Assembly: GCA_035048495.1 (NCBI GenBank)
Contig: CM068548.1
Coordinates: forward strand, 1,178,001-1,242,000
Length of the DNA stretch: 64,000 nucleotides
Direction of reading: 5' to 3'
Origin: Euptelea pleiosperma
Taxonomy: Eukaryota; Streptophyta; Magnoliopsida; Ranunculales; Eupteleaceae
In this document: one piece after another, positions 46,835 through 58,399 of the stretch
Numbering within the stretch: the first letter of the stretch is position 1
Layout: each line of letters begins with the position of its first letter
Made by a program: the position numbers and the translations under genes
Notes under the pieces: model-generated
The model's input: only the letters and a program-made list of their open reading frames with translations
What the model was told of the DNA's origin: nothing
Database searches by the model: none

Positions 46835-49800
46835 CTGATTTTTGAAGCAGCGAAGCAGTGGCCAATCACATCACGCCACAATCCGCTTCAAAAGAATTTT
46901 TGGGTTGTTAAAAAGCATTTCTGGGATTGTGGCATGATGTGACTGGCCACTGCTTCGCTGCTTCAAAAATCCACCGCTTCAAAAAATTTCTCCCATAGTA
47001 TGAGCCGAGTGGCACACTCTTAGAGATCGTTGACAGAATGAATGTTTGGCCTAATCCTAGAAGTTTGTTGACTAACACGGATGATATTCGCTTAAAGGTG
47101 CGTATTTTCCACTATTATCCTCTTATCACACTCTCTTATGTAAAACTACTATAATTATTTATTTTTCTACGTAAGAGTCTCTTCTGTTGCGTAGAACACA
47201 CTTTTTCTGGACGAAATTATATATTTGCATGCATTAAACACATTTCTGGAAGTCTAGATATGAAGACGTTTTGATCAAGTCTCATGACGTACTTTTCTCT
47301 CGCAGGAAATTCGATTAGGTGATTCTCGAGACTTACGGGCCCACAATCAACTATAAAAGCTCATCATTAAAGCTTAAAGAGCCAATAGGCTATGTTTAGA
47401 AGATATGGGCTTATTACAGGCTGAACAAGAAGATCGAAGAGCCAATCCAAAGAACTAAGAGAGTGGAAAAACTGATGACTAAGAGACAGACCAAAGCAGT
47501 CGAAGCCAAGTGGAATGATAATCTGCTCTACTAGCAAAGCCTGAGAAGAGAACGTATTGAAGACTAGGTTCCAGACCCTCTGCCAATGCTTTTTTTCTCT
47601 CCATTTTTTGATATTTTCTCTCTCATCCCCCTTAATTCTCTCTCTTAACTCTAACCAACTTTCTCTCCTTGAGTCATCAACATCATCCACCAAATCCACC
47701 GTTCGATTGCCATTTGATTCACCATCATCCATCCGATCATCATCATCTGCGCAACCATCCGATCGAGAGATTGATCATCCAATATCCATCCAAACCATCA
47801 TGCCACTTCAAAATCTCATCATCCACCTAAAATCCAGTCATCGATCCAATGGATTCAAATTGTGGCCCATGTGGAATCTAAGGTTGGTGGAAAACATCGG
47901 TAATGAACGATTATTTTAAATCTATGTTGCCGATTTTACAGAAGTTAAAAGATGGATAGAATTTCAACCACAGAACGAGAATCAAACAAGGGAGAAGATT
48001 CTTTTTGAAAAATGAGTGTGGCTTTAAAAAGGAGAAAACAAAAGATTTATTTTAGAAATGGGGAAGTTTTGAGCATTGAAAATCATTATTTGGAAAGAAG
48101 TAATGGATGGTTAGGATGGACCTTATAGCCACGTTGGTAGGGATCTTTAAAAGAAGGATTTATGGAAAGCAAAGTCTTTGATTGGGCAACTTTTATTGGC
48201 AAGCGATGAGGGGAATCTCTCCCACGAGATCTCTCTTGAACATTTTCACAAAAAGAAGGGCAAAAGGGTCATAATAAATGACATATTTAAAAGCCTAGCC
48301 AAACCCTAGAGACCTCTCTCCCTTCCACGTTTCTCCCTCTTTATCTCTTCTCCACGTTGGGGAAAAGATGGGAACGTCTCCTCTTTGGCTCTCGCCCATC
48401 TCTTCTCTCCATTTTCTCCCTCTCACCTCACAACCATCCATGGGAGGGGAATCTATTATCCTCCACGCCGCTGGTGCACAAAGAGTGCAGCGACAGCCAC
48501 AACAGCACCGCCTCCTTCCATCTTCTTCTCCGGGCATCCTCTCGCTTGCTGCATATTCAACGCTGGTGTCTTCTTCACTGGCCACTTGTCGCCTGAAACT
48601 CCAACGATTGTGCATCACTCTCCATCACTCTCACGGCCTGCAACACTTGTAGGCCGTCCTCCTCATTGCTGCCGCCATCACCTTAGAAAACAAAAAAAAT
48701 ATAAGAAGAAAAAGTTAGATGAAGAAGAGAAAGAAGGAGAGAGCCTCCTTCATCTTGCTGCCCTATTGTAGGTCCACAACGAACCAGATCTCAACTTGGA
48801 GATCTTGTAATACCCTGAACTTTCGTTCTAGGGTATTACGGTAAATTCACCTAATAAATGAAAACCCGAAACTTTTTCAAACTCTTATTATTATTTTTAT
48901 TGTTTAATATCGTGTATGAGTATGTGTATTTAATTTGGTTTTATTCTGACAACTTTGAAAAACTTGCTATTTTTGAAACTCGCTCTTTATGGCTAAATTC
49001 TTGCTAAAAATAATGAACTATAACTTGCAGGGGACTTTTTCTTTCCTCAGCTAACATTCTAGAACTTTTATAAAAAAATTATTTTGTGGGCCCGAGACTC
49101 CAAAAATATTCTTATTTTATCCTTATCAACTTACCTGTGAAATTTGGAAGCTTTCCTGATACATGAAAACCCTAGCGGGAGCTTTCAGGAGATTTTGACA
49201 AAAATAGTATTTTCGTAATTTTTAAACTTTCCTACCATTCTTATATTTTCAAAAATAATATTTAATTGTATTTTATTTATTTAATAGGAGCGTGGGACCC
49301 GCAAATCACTTTCGGGTCATTCCAATGTCATTTGACACTTTTTTAGGGTTTTGAACGTTTTTGTGATTTATGTGTGTGACATATGTCAATACCTTATTGT
49401 ATGAACTTTTAAATTATATAATATAGTTTGATTAAATTAATTAATAATTATTTGTGTTATGATTGTTGGGTGGGCCCTTATGGCCAATCTAGAGGCCTTT
49501 TGGGCTTAATAATATTTTTAAATGAAGCCTATTTATGTCTATGGGCCTTGGGCCCATTTCTAACCCATTAATATTGTAAAATATAAGTTTTTGAGGGTTG
49601 AAAAAGTCATCCCTTTGATAGTTACGAATTTCAACAAAATAGAAACCCTAATCCTTCCCTAAACCTATTTATGAAAACCCTAAAGCTTTAGAAGTTTTCA
49701 AAACCAAACTCCATTAAATAATAGAGAAAGCTCCATTAAACCTTCATCCGGGCACCGATCGCACTCGAGCAAGAAGGGAGAATTGACGGAGACTCCGATT

Positions 49801-50018
49801 TGAAGAACATACTCCGAGAAGAGGACGATCCGACGACTTTCAAATTTGAAGAAACTTTTGATTTTCATTAAAGTTCAAGAAACCTTGAGGTAAGTGTGTT
49901 TGATCCATCTTATACTTGTTTTTCTTCAAGATTTTGTTTCTCTTTCATTAGATAATGGTTGATACTCATTATAAATTAATTTTAATAATATTTACTTTAT
50001 TCTTATTGGGTTGATCTT

Positions 50019-51170
50019 TGTTTTGGGCCACCATGATGGGTTTGGCCATGGTCTATTTTGTACCTATAACGGATGACTATGTTCTTATCATTTTTGTTGT
50101 ACTTTTATGATTTAAATATTTTTATATTATTTTTTTTCTAAATACCTCTTTAAATCTATTTTCCAAAACCGTTTAGTTTGTATTTTTCTTATTTTTATTG
50201 ATTAAGTTATGATTTTTCTAAGTTGTATGACTTTACCAAAAAACCTAGAATTTCAGATTTTACACTGTCCGATTCACTTGAGATTTCGATCTATATTTTG
50301 AACATAAATATTTTTCTAATTATTTTTCATTGATATCTCTATCAATCTAGTTTCTAGAACCTTTGAGTTTATATTTTTCTAATTTGTATTAATTAAGTTA
50401 TGATTTTTCAAACGTGCTGGACTTTTCTGTAAAGCCCAGAATTCCAGATTTTACACGGTCCACTTTACCTGAGATTTCGATCTATAGTTTTAATCTAAAT
50501 ATTTTTATAATTATTTTTAATAGATACCTCTATCAATCTAGTTTCTATAACCTTTGAGTTTATATTTTTCTCATCTGTATTGATTAAGTTATGATTTTTC
50601 AAACGTACTGGATTTTTCTGTAAAACCCAGAATTTTAGATTTTACACGGTCCATTTTACTTGAGATTTCGATCTATATTTTTAACATAAATATTTTTCTA
50701 ATTATTTTTCACAGATACCTCTATCAATCTAGTTTCTAGAACCTTTGAGTTTGTATTTTTCTGATTTGTATTGATTAAGTTATGATTTTTCAAACGTGCT
50801 AGACTTTTCTATAAAACTCAGAATTTCAAATTTTATACGGTCCACTTTTCTTGGGATTTCGATCTATATTTTTAATCTAAATATTTTTTTTATTTATTTT
50901 TCATAAATACTTATATGAATTTAGTTTTCAAATTAATTGAGTTTGTATTTTTCTAATAATTATTTATTTAGTTATAACTTTTACAATGTGCGGGACTTTT
51001 CTGTATCCCGAATTCTGTCTGGCCCAATTAATTAAGAGTTTTGACCTATATTTTGAATCTGAATATTTTTTTATTTATTTTTCCTAAAACTTCTATGAAT
51101 CTAGTTTTTAAATCCATTGAGTTTATATTTTTCCAACTCATATTTATTTAGTTATAATTTTTATAATACA
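50019..51170. repeat. 191-bp tandem array inside the solo LTR
   Basis: Unit marks TGATTTTTC..ACGTGCTGG fall at 50210, 50401, 50592 and 50783, exactly 191 bp apart, with diverged units at about 50973 and 51160. Each unit contains AGATTTTACACGGTCCA and GAGATTTCGATCTATA. Confidence 0.88.
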
Positions 51171-51260
51171 GTACATTTTTGTAAAAAACCTATTAATTGT
51201 TCGGGGTTCGGTCATGATTATTAACTATTAAGGTTTTAACCTTGTTGTTTGACTAAACCC

Positions 51261-51712
51261 TAGATGGTTTGACCTATACCTGTATGCATGGGGATCCCAC
51301 CCATGTGTCTTGGATATCTCATAGGGTTCGGCTAAGTGTCTTGGATCCCTCTTTAGGGTTCGACCTTGTGTCATGGATCCCTCATAGAGTTCGGCCATGG
51401 CGTGTTGGATTCTCTCGAAATTTTCACTTATATTATTCATCGATGTTGATTGTGATATTTGGTCATGTCTTATTGACTATTATACCTAGATGGTTCGACC
51501 TATACTTGTATGCATGGGGATCTCACCCATGTGTCTTGGATCCCTCATAGGGTTCGGCCAAGTGTCTTGGATCCGTCTTTAGGGTTCGACCTTGTGTCAT
51601 GGATCCCTCATAGGGTTCGACCATGGTGTGTTGGATTGTCTCGTGATTTCCACTTATATTATTCATCAGTGTTGATCGTGACCTTCGGTGATTGTTATAT
51701 GTTATTCATAGT
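51261..51712. repeat. 226-bp tandem duplication inside the solo LTR
   Basis: Copies start TAGATGGTTTGACCTATACC (51261) and TAGATGGTTCGACCTATACT (51487). Each holds several AGGGTTCG(A/G)CC..GTCTTGGATCCCTC sub-repeats. Confidence 0.88.
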
Positions 51713-53931
51713 TGACCCTAATTCGTTCCCATATTATTACTCTTAATGATCATTGGTTCATTTTATATTTTTATTTAAATGTTAAATACATGTGTGCTTA
51801 TGTCATGTAACCCTAGTACATCTTGTTGTCATACCATGATCATCACGTCATTTCATATAAGGGGTGCATAAGGGAACGGGGTTGAAGTATATTATATACG
51901 TTTATATTGGTTTTATCAATTAATCAGGGTTCGGTACCCTAGGGTGAAAGGCCCCAGATGTTATTATATCCTGCAGATGGGTCAATGAGACCGCTCCCAG
52001 TGCGGGAAGGAGATGGAGACCCTATGTGGTTATGGGTACTAGTTGCATTGGCATCCCTTACTCATCTGCATTCATCCTCATATTCATGCCATCCTTATTA
52101 TACGATTGATATGCGTACCTTGATTAAGAAACTTGTATAGTATGATATCATACCATGCACACTGTTGTATTACTGGGCCTCGGCTCACGGTGCTACACCG
52201 ATACCATTTTCAGATTTTGAGGAGCCGGGTACGTGAGATGATTTTGAGACGAAAGACTCCGGTGCATTCGAGGAGATCGGCGAGGATTTGGGAGTCGATC
52301 CCACACTTTAGAAAGTTGTATTTGATTATTTTATAACATTATTTATTTATTTTCACGGGCATGTAAGCCTTTGATTGAGAGCATGTTCTCACTTCCATCT
52401 CTCCACATTTAGTTGATTGATTGAATTATTTGAATTATGAATTATTTGAATTATTTGTTTCCTACATCTAGACTCTAGACTTTGTTTTTACTTAGTGGGT
52501 TTTCGAATGAACCTTAGTTGTCTAATTGACTTAATTGGACCACTAGGGGACATTCATGGATCACCTCTGGATTCGGGTACGGGTCGATCTATGGATTTTC
52601 GGGTCGTATCTGGGTATCCGGATTCGGGGGGTGACAGATCTTCTTTTCAACGCTGCTGCTCACACAGGCGGTATACTCCCCTGCAACTCAGGCCAGCTTG
52701 CCGCCCAGCACAATCCTTTACCAACTGCAACTCCATAGGTTCGTGTCTACCCAGCGCCACCATCTTCTCTGAACGACAAGTCTTTTCTCTGGCCTGCAAC
52801 TGCTCTCTCCAGCCGGTCAAAGCTCCACAACTTCAACACCGGCTTGCCATCCTTCATCCCACATTGATGTTGCCCCTTCCAAAGGTATCCAACGCCTGCA
52901 ACATCAGTTGCAGGCCGTGTGCCATCTTCTCTCCACCTGCTCCTCCTCTTCTAGCCACCTAGTCCACCCACGTTCTTCCTCGGTAGCCTGCACTTCAGGC
53001 ACTCAACGCCTTTGCTGCATTTAGCAGTCCAGCAACATCACCGATCTCCTTCTTGGACGGTTCTGTTGTGATATCCTCCTCTCAGTCAACCACACCTTGC
53101 AGCTCCCCAACAGTGCAGATTGACTCTCCACCACCACTCCGGGTTGGCTAACGTTCATAGTAGCAACGTTCAAACCTTTGCACGCACTAGTAATGCACCT
53201 TTGTGCAACCGCTTGGAAGCTTCTCTTCCAAACTCCAGTGCACCTTGCTCCACTTTTGGGCTCTTCCTAGCTTGCTCCATCACCATCATCTATAGCCGAT
53301 GCTCTCCTAATCACATGTTCTCCATCTTGAATAACTCACTGGGCCGATCTCCGACTCTGATAAGTTTGAGGTATTTTTCTCTCTTACCTCACTTTCTCTC
53401 TCTAGATTCTCTCTTTAAATCCCCAAGCTGATCATCTTTTTGCACCACCGACTCCGTTCGGTGAATGCAAAATGGTGAGTTTTTCTCTCACCTTTACCTT
53501 GTCGGCCGGAAAAATGATCGAGGTGAAAATCTCTCTCTACCTTCTTCCTCTCTCTCTAAAATCTCTTTTTACATACTTTCTTACATGCTTTCTAGAATAG
53601 ATTTATCACTTTATTTATTTCTGTCATTTATTTCATGTAAGCAACAGTTTGATTAATCCAATTTGATTTCGATGATTTTAGTATTTTCTAGATCTCTTGG
53701 ATGTGTTTTTAATCTCGACTCGCCATTCTCATCCTTCAACGTTTCTCTTATATATTATCTGTCATTTTATGTTCTTATTTGCGCTAATCCGACTAATCCT
53801 GAGTGCGGATCGACATTTGACACGAATCCCTATACAATATCTCCATATTTTGCAGGATAATCAGATTAATTACAAATGTGTTGAGATTAGGGTTTTCGTA
53901 ACCAACGATGCAAAAAATCCTTAGTTTCAAA

Positions 53932-53946
53932 TGGCATCGTTGCCGG
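53932..53946 (+). other. retroelement primer-binding site, tRNA-Asp type
   Basis: TGGCATCGTTGCCGG, two bases after the LTR end, matches the first 15 bases expected for a plant tRNA-Asp primer-binding site (TGGCGCCGTTGCCGG) at 13 of 15 positions. tRNA-Asp priming is common in the Athila group, so the family is tentatively Athila-like. Confidence 0.7.
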
Positions 53947-56419
53947 TCGGGTGTATGGGAGTGCAAAAAAGGACGTAAAGATAGAATTAGAAAGTCACCA
54001 AATCAAAAAGCTGCTAAATTTGGACAGCCCAACCTTTTCGGGAAACTTTCTATTTTTGGTTTTTAGTAATTTTTAATAGTATTTTAATTACTATTTTTAA
54101 TGCCTTGGACGGCCGAGTGCAATTTGGAATAGTTTAGGAATTTTACTGCGTTATAAATAACTGCTAGATCTTTGTTCTAGGGTTTCTACAAAACCCTAGA
54201 TTGAGTGATATTTAAAAAAAAAAAAAAAGAATATGGTAGTATTCTTTTCTGCACATTTTAAGATATTCGCATATAGGAAGATTGCATTTTTGGATACTTT
54301 CCGACTCGGAAAGTTTCCATTTTTGTATGGTTTCCATTCTTGGGAAATTTCAAATTGGAATTAAGCTTATTTGGAAAGTGTCCAAATCGGTCGAAATTTC
54401 GTAATTAGCAATTCTTATTTTTAGAGAATTTCTAAATATGGAAGATCCCCTTTTTGGAAGTTTTCAGATTTAGAAAACTTCTACTTTTAGGGAATTTTCC
54501 TAACTTGAAGAAACTCTTAAATTGGAAAGTTCTATTACGGGGTTGATAATTATTTAGTCAACTCTCATGAATAGTAACTTTCTCATTTACCCTACCTAAT
54601 TGATTGATTGATTGATTGCTTATCCACCTAAGGTAGGGACATTCCAAAAAATATTCCCACACCCTAGACCCATATTGTATACTAATTCGTTTGCAGAATT
54701 GCGAATCTAAATGCGAATAGGGAGTGAAAGCTCACTAAGGAGGAGTCGGGCCCATGCCCATGAAGGATACCCCTCCCTACCTCGAAGAGGAGACCTTGTG
54801 GCATGGCCCACGGGAGGTAAGTTCCTTCCCTTGCCTTGAGTGCGATACTGTGTAATTTTGTGCATTATAGTGCCGTGTGTCTAATTGCTTTTTGCATCAA
54901 CTTATTTGCACTGCGTGGATATGGCCACTAATTAATGAACCCTAATTGAGTAGACCCAGCTCATTTTAAAACTGGTGGGATTTCATCACCCACCTCATCA
55001 CTCCAGCTGAATTCGATCCCCAAGATCCATCTATAATAAAAAGAATCAAGAGCTATAGCCAAACTAGATCGGTGTTATAGGACACCCTTACAATTAGTCT
55101 TTCCTTCGATCCCAGGTCGAATAAGTCTACGAGCGCGGGTCTCTATTATCTAACACACCCATAGGTCCCTACTACTCAAGTATACTGAGCTCACTAGTGG
55201 CTTCCCTGGTTCTTTGTTGGTCTGCTATTTGTTGGGTTAGGAACACAAACCAACTCTAGCTTATACTAAGGGAACACTCATCTCCATTGCTTGGCAAATT
55301 TGGCAAGTCTGGGGCATATTTAAGTCAGCCGATGCCGCACGTCAGTCTAGGCTTCGAATTATCTTGTGATCAACTTGAGTTAGTACTGAAGCATTTGCTT
55401 TGAAGAGTATATCCTAGTGAGAACCCAAGAGCGACAAAGTTCGTTCGGCGGTTAACAAGTTAAACTAGTGGTCCGCCCACTGTCATAATCTACCATACCC
55501 CACAAACTAACAAGATAAATCATCAAACTTATCCTGATTTGTTTTAAACATAAGATTATCTTGTTTGCTCTGTGTGCATCATTTAAGATCACTACTCTAG
55601 GGTCTCCTTGTAACCTAGTATGGGGCTTAGTTATATGGGTTCAACTGCCACATTGTTTGACTCGATCTGAGAGTCTTTCAATCATCAACACCTTCCCTTG
55701 CCATAGGTCTCTTACTGATGAGAGACCAGGCAGACGGTTGTCATCGATCCCGTCTCTGAGGACTGATGATCATTTTAGTCTCACTGCATTTTATGTTGGA
55801 TAGGGGTTCTTACTGTAAACCCTACTGAAGTCTGCTCCACTAAATCCATCCCCGATACACATTGTGTTTTTGGCTCTCCTAACCATGGTCAGAGAATCCC
55901 TTTGCTAGGTCTCTTATTAATGAGAGACCCACTACTGATCTCCCTTACCCGCTCATCTTTATGAGTTTGTGGCTCTACTAACCACGCCCAGAGAACCCTC
56001 TCAGTTTTTACTGAGAAAGAACCTACCCGTACTACTGCTGGGTTTGGTTAGCTCCAATGGAAGCGTTCCTGCTCCAACTGAGGAGTTAGATGCCTGTTGA
56101 CTTACTCAGTCTCCTTGTGCATCAACTTGGTTAGGGGTGCTTATCACCCCCGTTGTGTCTGGCTGAAGACGTAAAACTTAGCGCTTTCCAAAAGGCAATT
56201 CTAATTTCCTAGTTACATGAGTCGCATGCATCTTTTATTGTTATATCTATCTGTCTTACAGGTACAATCACTGTAGAAAATCACATGGTACCAGACAGTA
56301 TTCATTTCATGCCCCATTGGTAACACTCTCCATAGACCCTTGCATCATTATCGTTCTTTCATCCTTTTATGTCCCGGTCATGAGTACCGAGGATGGTGCT
56401 ATATTTTGGTTGGGGTGGG
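53947..56419 (+). other. non-coding remainder of the LTR copy 6 element
   Basis: No gag or pol motif was found. It contains repeated GGAAAGTTTCC-type motifs (about 54040-54530), a TGAT run (54599-54619) and two hairpins GGTCTCTTA(C/T)T(G/A)ATGAGAGACC near 55706 and 55908. It may be a degraded internal region of the LTR copy 6 element. Confidence 0.4.
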
Positions 56420-57869
56420 TGTGGGGGAAAAATATCTGATCTAACCCACACAATCTTCGAGGTCAGACGATTCGGATTATGGTGATGATCGGACGACTCT
56501 GATGCTCCAGGATGAAACTGCTTTCTCCTCTGCGAAGGATAGGATGATCTCCAGATGAGATTTGGTTGTACCTGTTGACAAGGCTCCGACGCTCAAGTCA
56601 GCTTAGGAAATGTAACAGGTTTCAAGAAAATAGTAAAAAGGTTTCAGAGTTTAGGCTATCTGGATCTGGAGAGCAAGATCCACTTCTCAGTCCTGAGGGT
56701 CTCATATTTATACCCTTAGAACTGGGCGTGACTCACCTTCCACGTGTCTAGTCGTTATCAGTCAATGATGACTCGGATAAATTCTGTTATAAAACAGAAT
56801 CTTATGGTTATATCTTGACTTCATTGATTCGGTTATACCTGAAATAACTGAAATGACACTGAGGTGGCATCCTTCGTGTCAAATATTCAGATAAGGTGAT
56901 GTCGAATTCGTGATAGTTCAACTAGCTGCCACGTGGCCAATATTCATCAGTTAAGAAATCGATGGTATTCAGAATACTTACCTCGTACGTAAGAGATCCT
57001 GCCACGTAAGTCATTTGACATTATCTGGCTTTGACGGGATGATATTGAAATAGATCCCGTCAAGTAAGTCTGATGACCTTGTCGGGATAAATGCATCCAG
57101 CCAATAATGTGACCTTGCCGGGAGGATGTCCCGGGATGACATGTATAGAGTTCCCAGGAATATATACTTTGAGTTGCCAGGATGAGTTCCCGGGATGACA
57201 TATTTGGAGTTCCCGAGATGATATACTTGAGTTGCCAAGATGAGTTCCCGGGATGACATGTTTGGAGTTCCCGGGAATATATACTTGAGTTGCCAGGATG
57301 AGTTCCCGGGATGATATACTTGAGTTGCCAAGATGAGTTCCCGGGATGACATGTTTGGAGTTCCCGGGAATATATACTTGAGTTGCCAGGATGAGTTCCC
57401 GGGATGACATGTTTGAAGTTCCCGGGATGATATACTTGAGTTTCCAGGATGAGTTCCCGGGATGACATGTTTGGAGTTCCCGGGATTATATACTTGAGTT
57501 TCCCGGGATGAGAACCTTGAGTTCCCGGGATGAGATTGTAAAAGATCCCGTCTATCCAGTTGATCTCGGTGGGATGAGACTCATCAATATGTCGGGCAAG
57601 ATTGAATACTTCCCGACATATTAAAGGCTGAGACGTTAATATTCTCTGTTAGCATCACTTCCATGTGTCGATAATACAATCCTGACACGTGGCATTTCCA
57701 AGTAATGGAAATCGTGTGACATGATAGGCAGTTTATAGCTCTTGATGATGATTCCAGCGCATTAACTCTCGCGTGCTGTCTTCTAACACGCGTCGTGTAT
57801 TCGAAACCGCACGTGCTAAGCCAGAGATACGTGTCCAATTTTGACTTGCTGGAAAATACGGCACCCACA
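56420..57869 (-). mobile_element. 3' LTR of the Tat-lineage element
   Basis: On the minus strand it begins TGTGGGTGCCGTATTTTCC at 57869, directly after a polypurine tract. The other end on the plus strand begins TGTGGGGGAAAA, so both ends carry TGTGGG. Length is about 1450 bp. It contains a 58-bp tandem array. The partner 5' LTR would lie beyond the right edge. Confidence 0.72.
57125..57545. repeat. 58-bp tandem array with TTCCCGGGA palindromes
   Basis: GATGAGTTCCCGGGATGA-type unit marks fall at 57181, 57239, 57297, 57332, 57390, 57448 and 57507: period 58 bp with one 35-bp partial unit. Most units contain one or two TTCCCGGGA palindromes and a TATACTTGAGTTGCCA segment. Confidence 0.92.
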
Positions 57870-57884
57870 TCGCCCCCCTTTTTG
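57870..57884 (-). other. polypurine tract of the Tat-lineage element
   Basis: The minus strand reads AAAAAGGGGGGCGA directly before TGTGGG of the 3' LTR, the position and composition of a plus-strand priming site. Confidence 0.75.
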
Positions 57885-58205
57885 AGAAGATCGATAAATG
57901 ACCGTCGTATCTTCTGAAAAAGATCTTGGCCATCCACGTTTCATATCTGTTTCTTAGCCGTTGGATCATGTAATAACCAATCGATCATTTTCCTCCGCAT
58001 TTAATACTGCGCTTACTGTTTGCTGTATACATGATACGTGTCCGTAGCAACGTGCTGCCCAATGTATGTCGTCGAATGGAATGATTGATGGGTACAGTAC
58101 TCGAGGGAATAGGTAACCGAACCGTCGAGTAACCAATCTTTTGAGTTTTGGCGCCCGAGATTTGATATTGCCAAACTGCTGGTTTGATATAACCAGATCT
58201 TTGCC
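57885..58205 (+). other. region between polypurine tract and antisense-gene TATA box
   Basis: Presumed promoter region of the antisense gene. It contains GTAACCGAACC and GGTAACC..GGTT-type motifs, with no further feature recognised. Confidence 0.4.
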
Positions 58206-58213
58206 TATAAAAG
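58206..58213 (+). promoter_or_regulatory. TATA box of the antisense gene
   Basis: TATAAAAG lies 194 bp upstream of the start codon at 58400, so transcription would be expected to start near 58238. The leader between is pyrimidine-rich (TTCTTCCATTTCTTC, CTTCTTCTTC), typical of plant leaders. It lies inside the retroelement and faces away from the LTR, antisense to pol. Confidence 0.65.
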
Positions 58214-58399
58214 GTTTATTCACCGCTTTCTTCCATTTCTTCGCTCTGGTCAGTGCTCTGCAATACTTCAAGCTTCAAGCTCAAGCTGTTCTTCACCTGT
58301 ATCTCCTCTGTTCGCTGCTTCCAGACTGTAACGGTACTTTTCTCTCATCTGTCATCCCCTCTCGTATACTTTCATTTTCCTCTTCATCTTCTTCTTCAA

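Larger units (their letters stand above)
45647..46992. mobile_element. hairpin MULE-type MITE split by a solo LTR
   Basis: Perfect 9-bp TSD CCATAGTAT (45638-45646, 46993-47001). Ends GAGAAAATTTTTGAAGCGG and complement GAGAAATTTTTTGAAGCGG. If the LTR (45671-46834) and one TSD copy are removed, the two arms pair over about 70 bp including GAAGCAGCGAAGCAGTGGCC. The own length is about 177 bp. It is inserted in a family A element. Confidence 0.8.
48806..52636 (+). mobile_element. 3.83-kb solo LTR, Tekay/Del-like chromovirus
   Basis: It begins TGTAATACCCTGAAC and ends GGGGGGTGACA, with a perfect 5-bp TSD GATCT (48801-48805, 52637-52641). No gag/pol is present. Very long LTRs with TGTAA(T/C)..CCC starts and GTGACA ends are known from the Tekay/Del clade of Ty3/gypsy, so the clade is assigned by resemblance. 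It contains a 191-bp tandem array and a 226-bp duplication. Confidence 0.8.
47082..53929 (+). mobile_element. LTR copy 6 of the TGATATTCGC family, followed by a primer-binding site
   Basis: It starts TGATATTCGCTTAAAGGTG and ends CTTAGTTTCA. The left flank ACGGA is not repeated at the right; instead the right end is followed by a tRNA-Asp-like primer-binding site at 53932. So this is a 5' LTR with some internal sequence, unlike the other five solo LTRs. Its own sequence is 47082-48805 plus 52642-53929 (about 3.0 kb), split by another solo LTR. Confidence 0.8.

Noticed and set aside
47367..47919. 120-codon frames on both strands
   Set aside because: Within the conserved 5' part of LTR copy 6; equivalent regions of other LTR copies do not keep the frame open.
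56947..57468. 173-codon repetitive frame on the minus strand
   Set aside because: It is the 58-bp tandem array read through; three overlapping frames show the same periodicity, so it is not a protein-coding signal.
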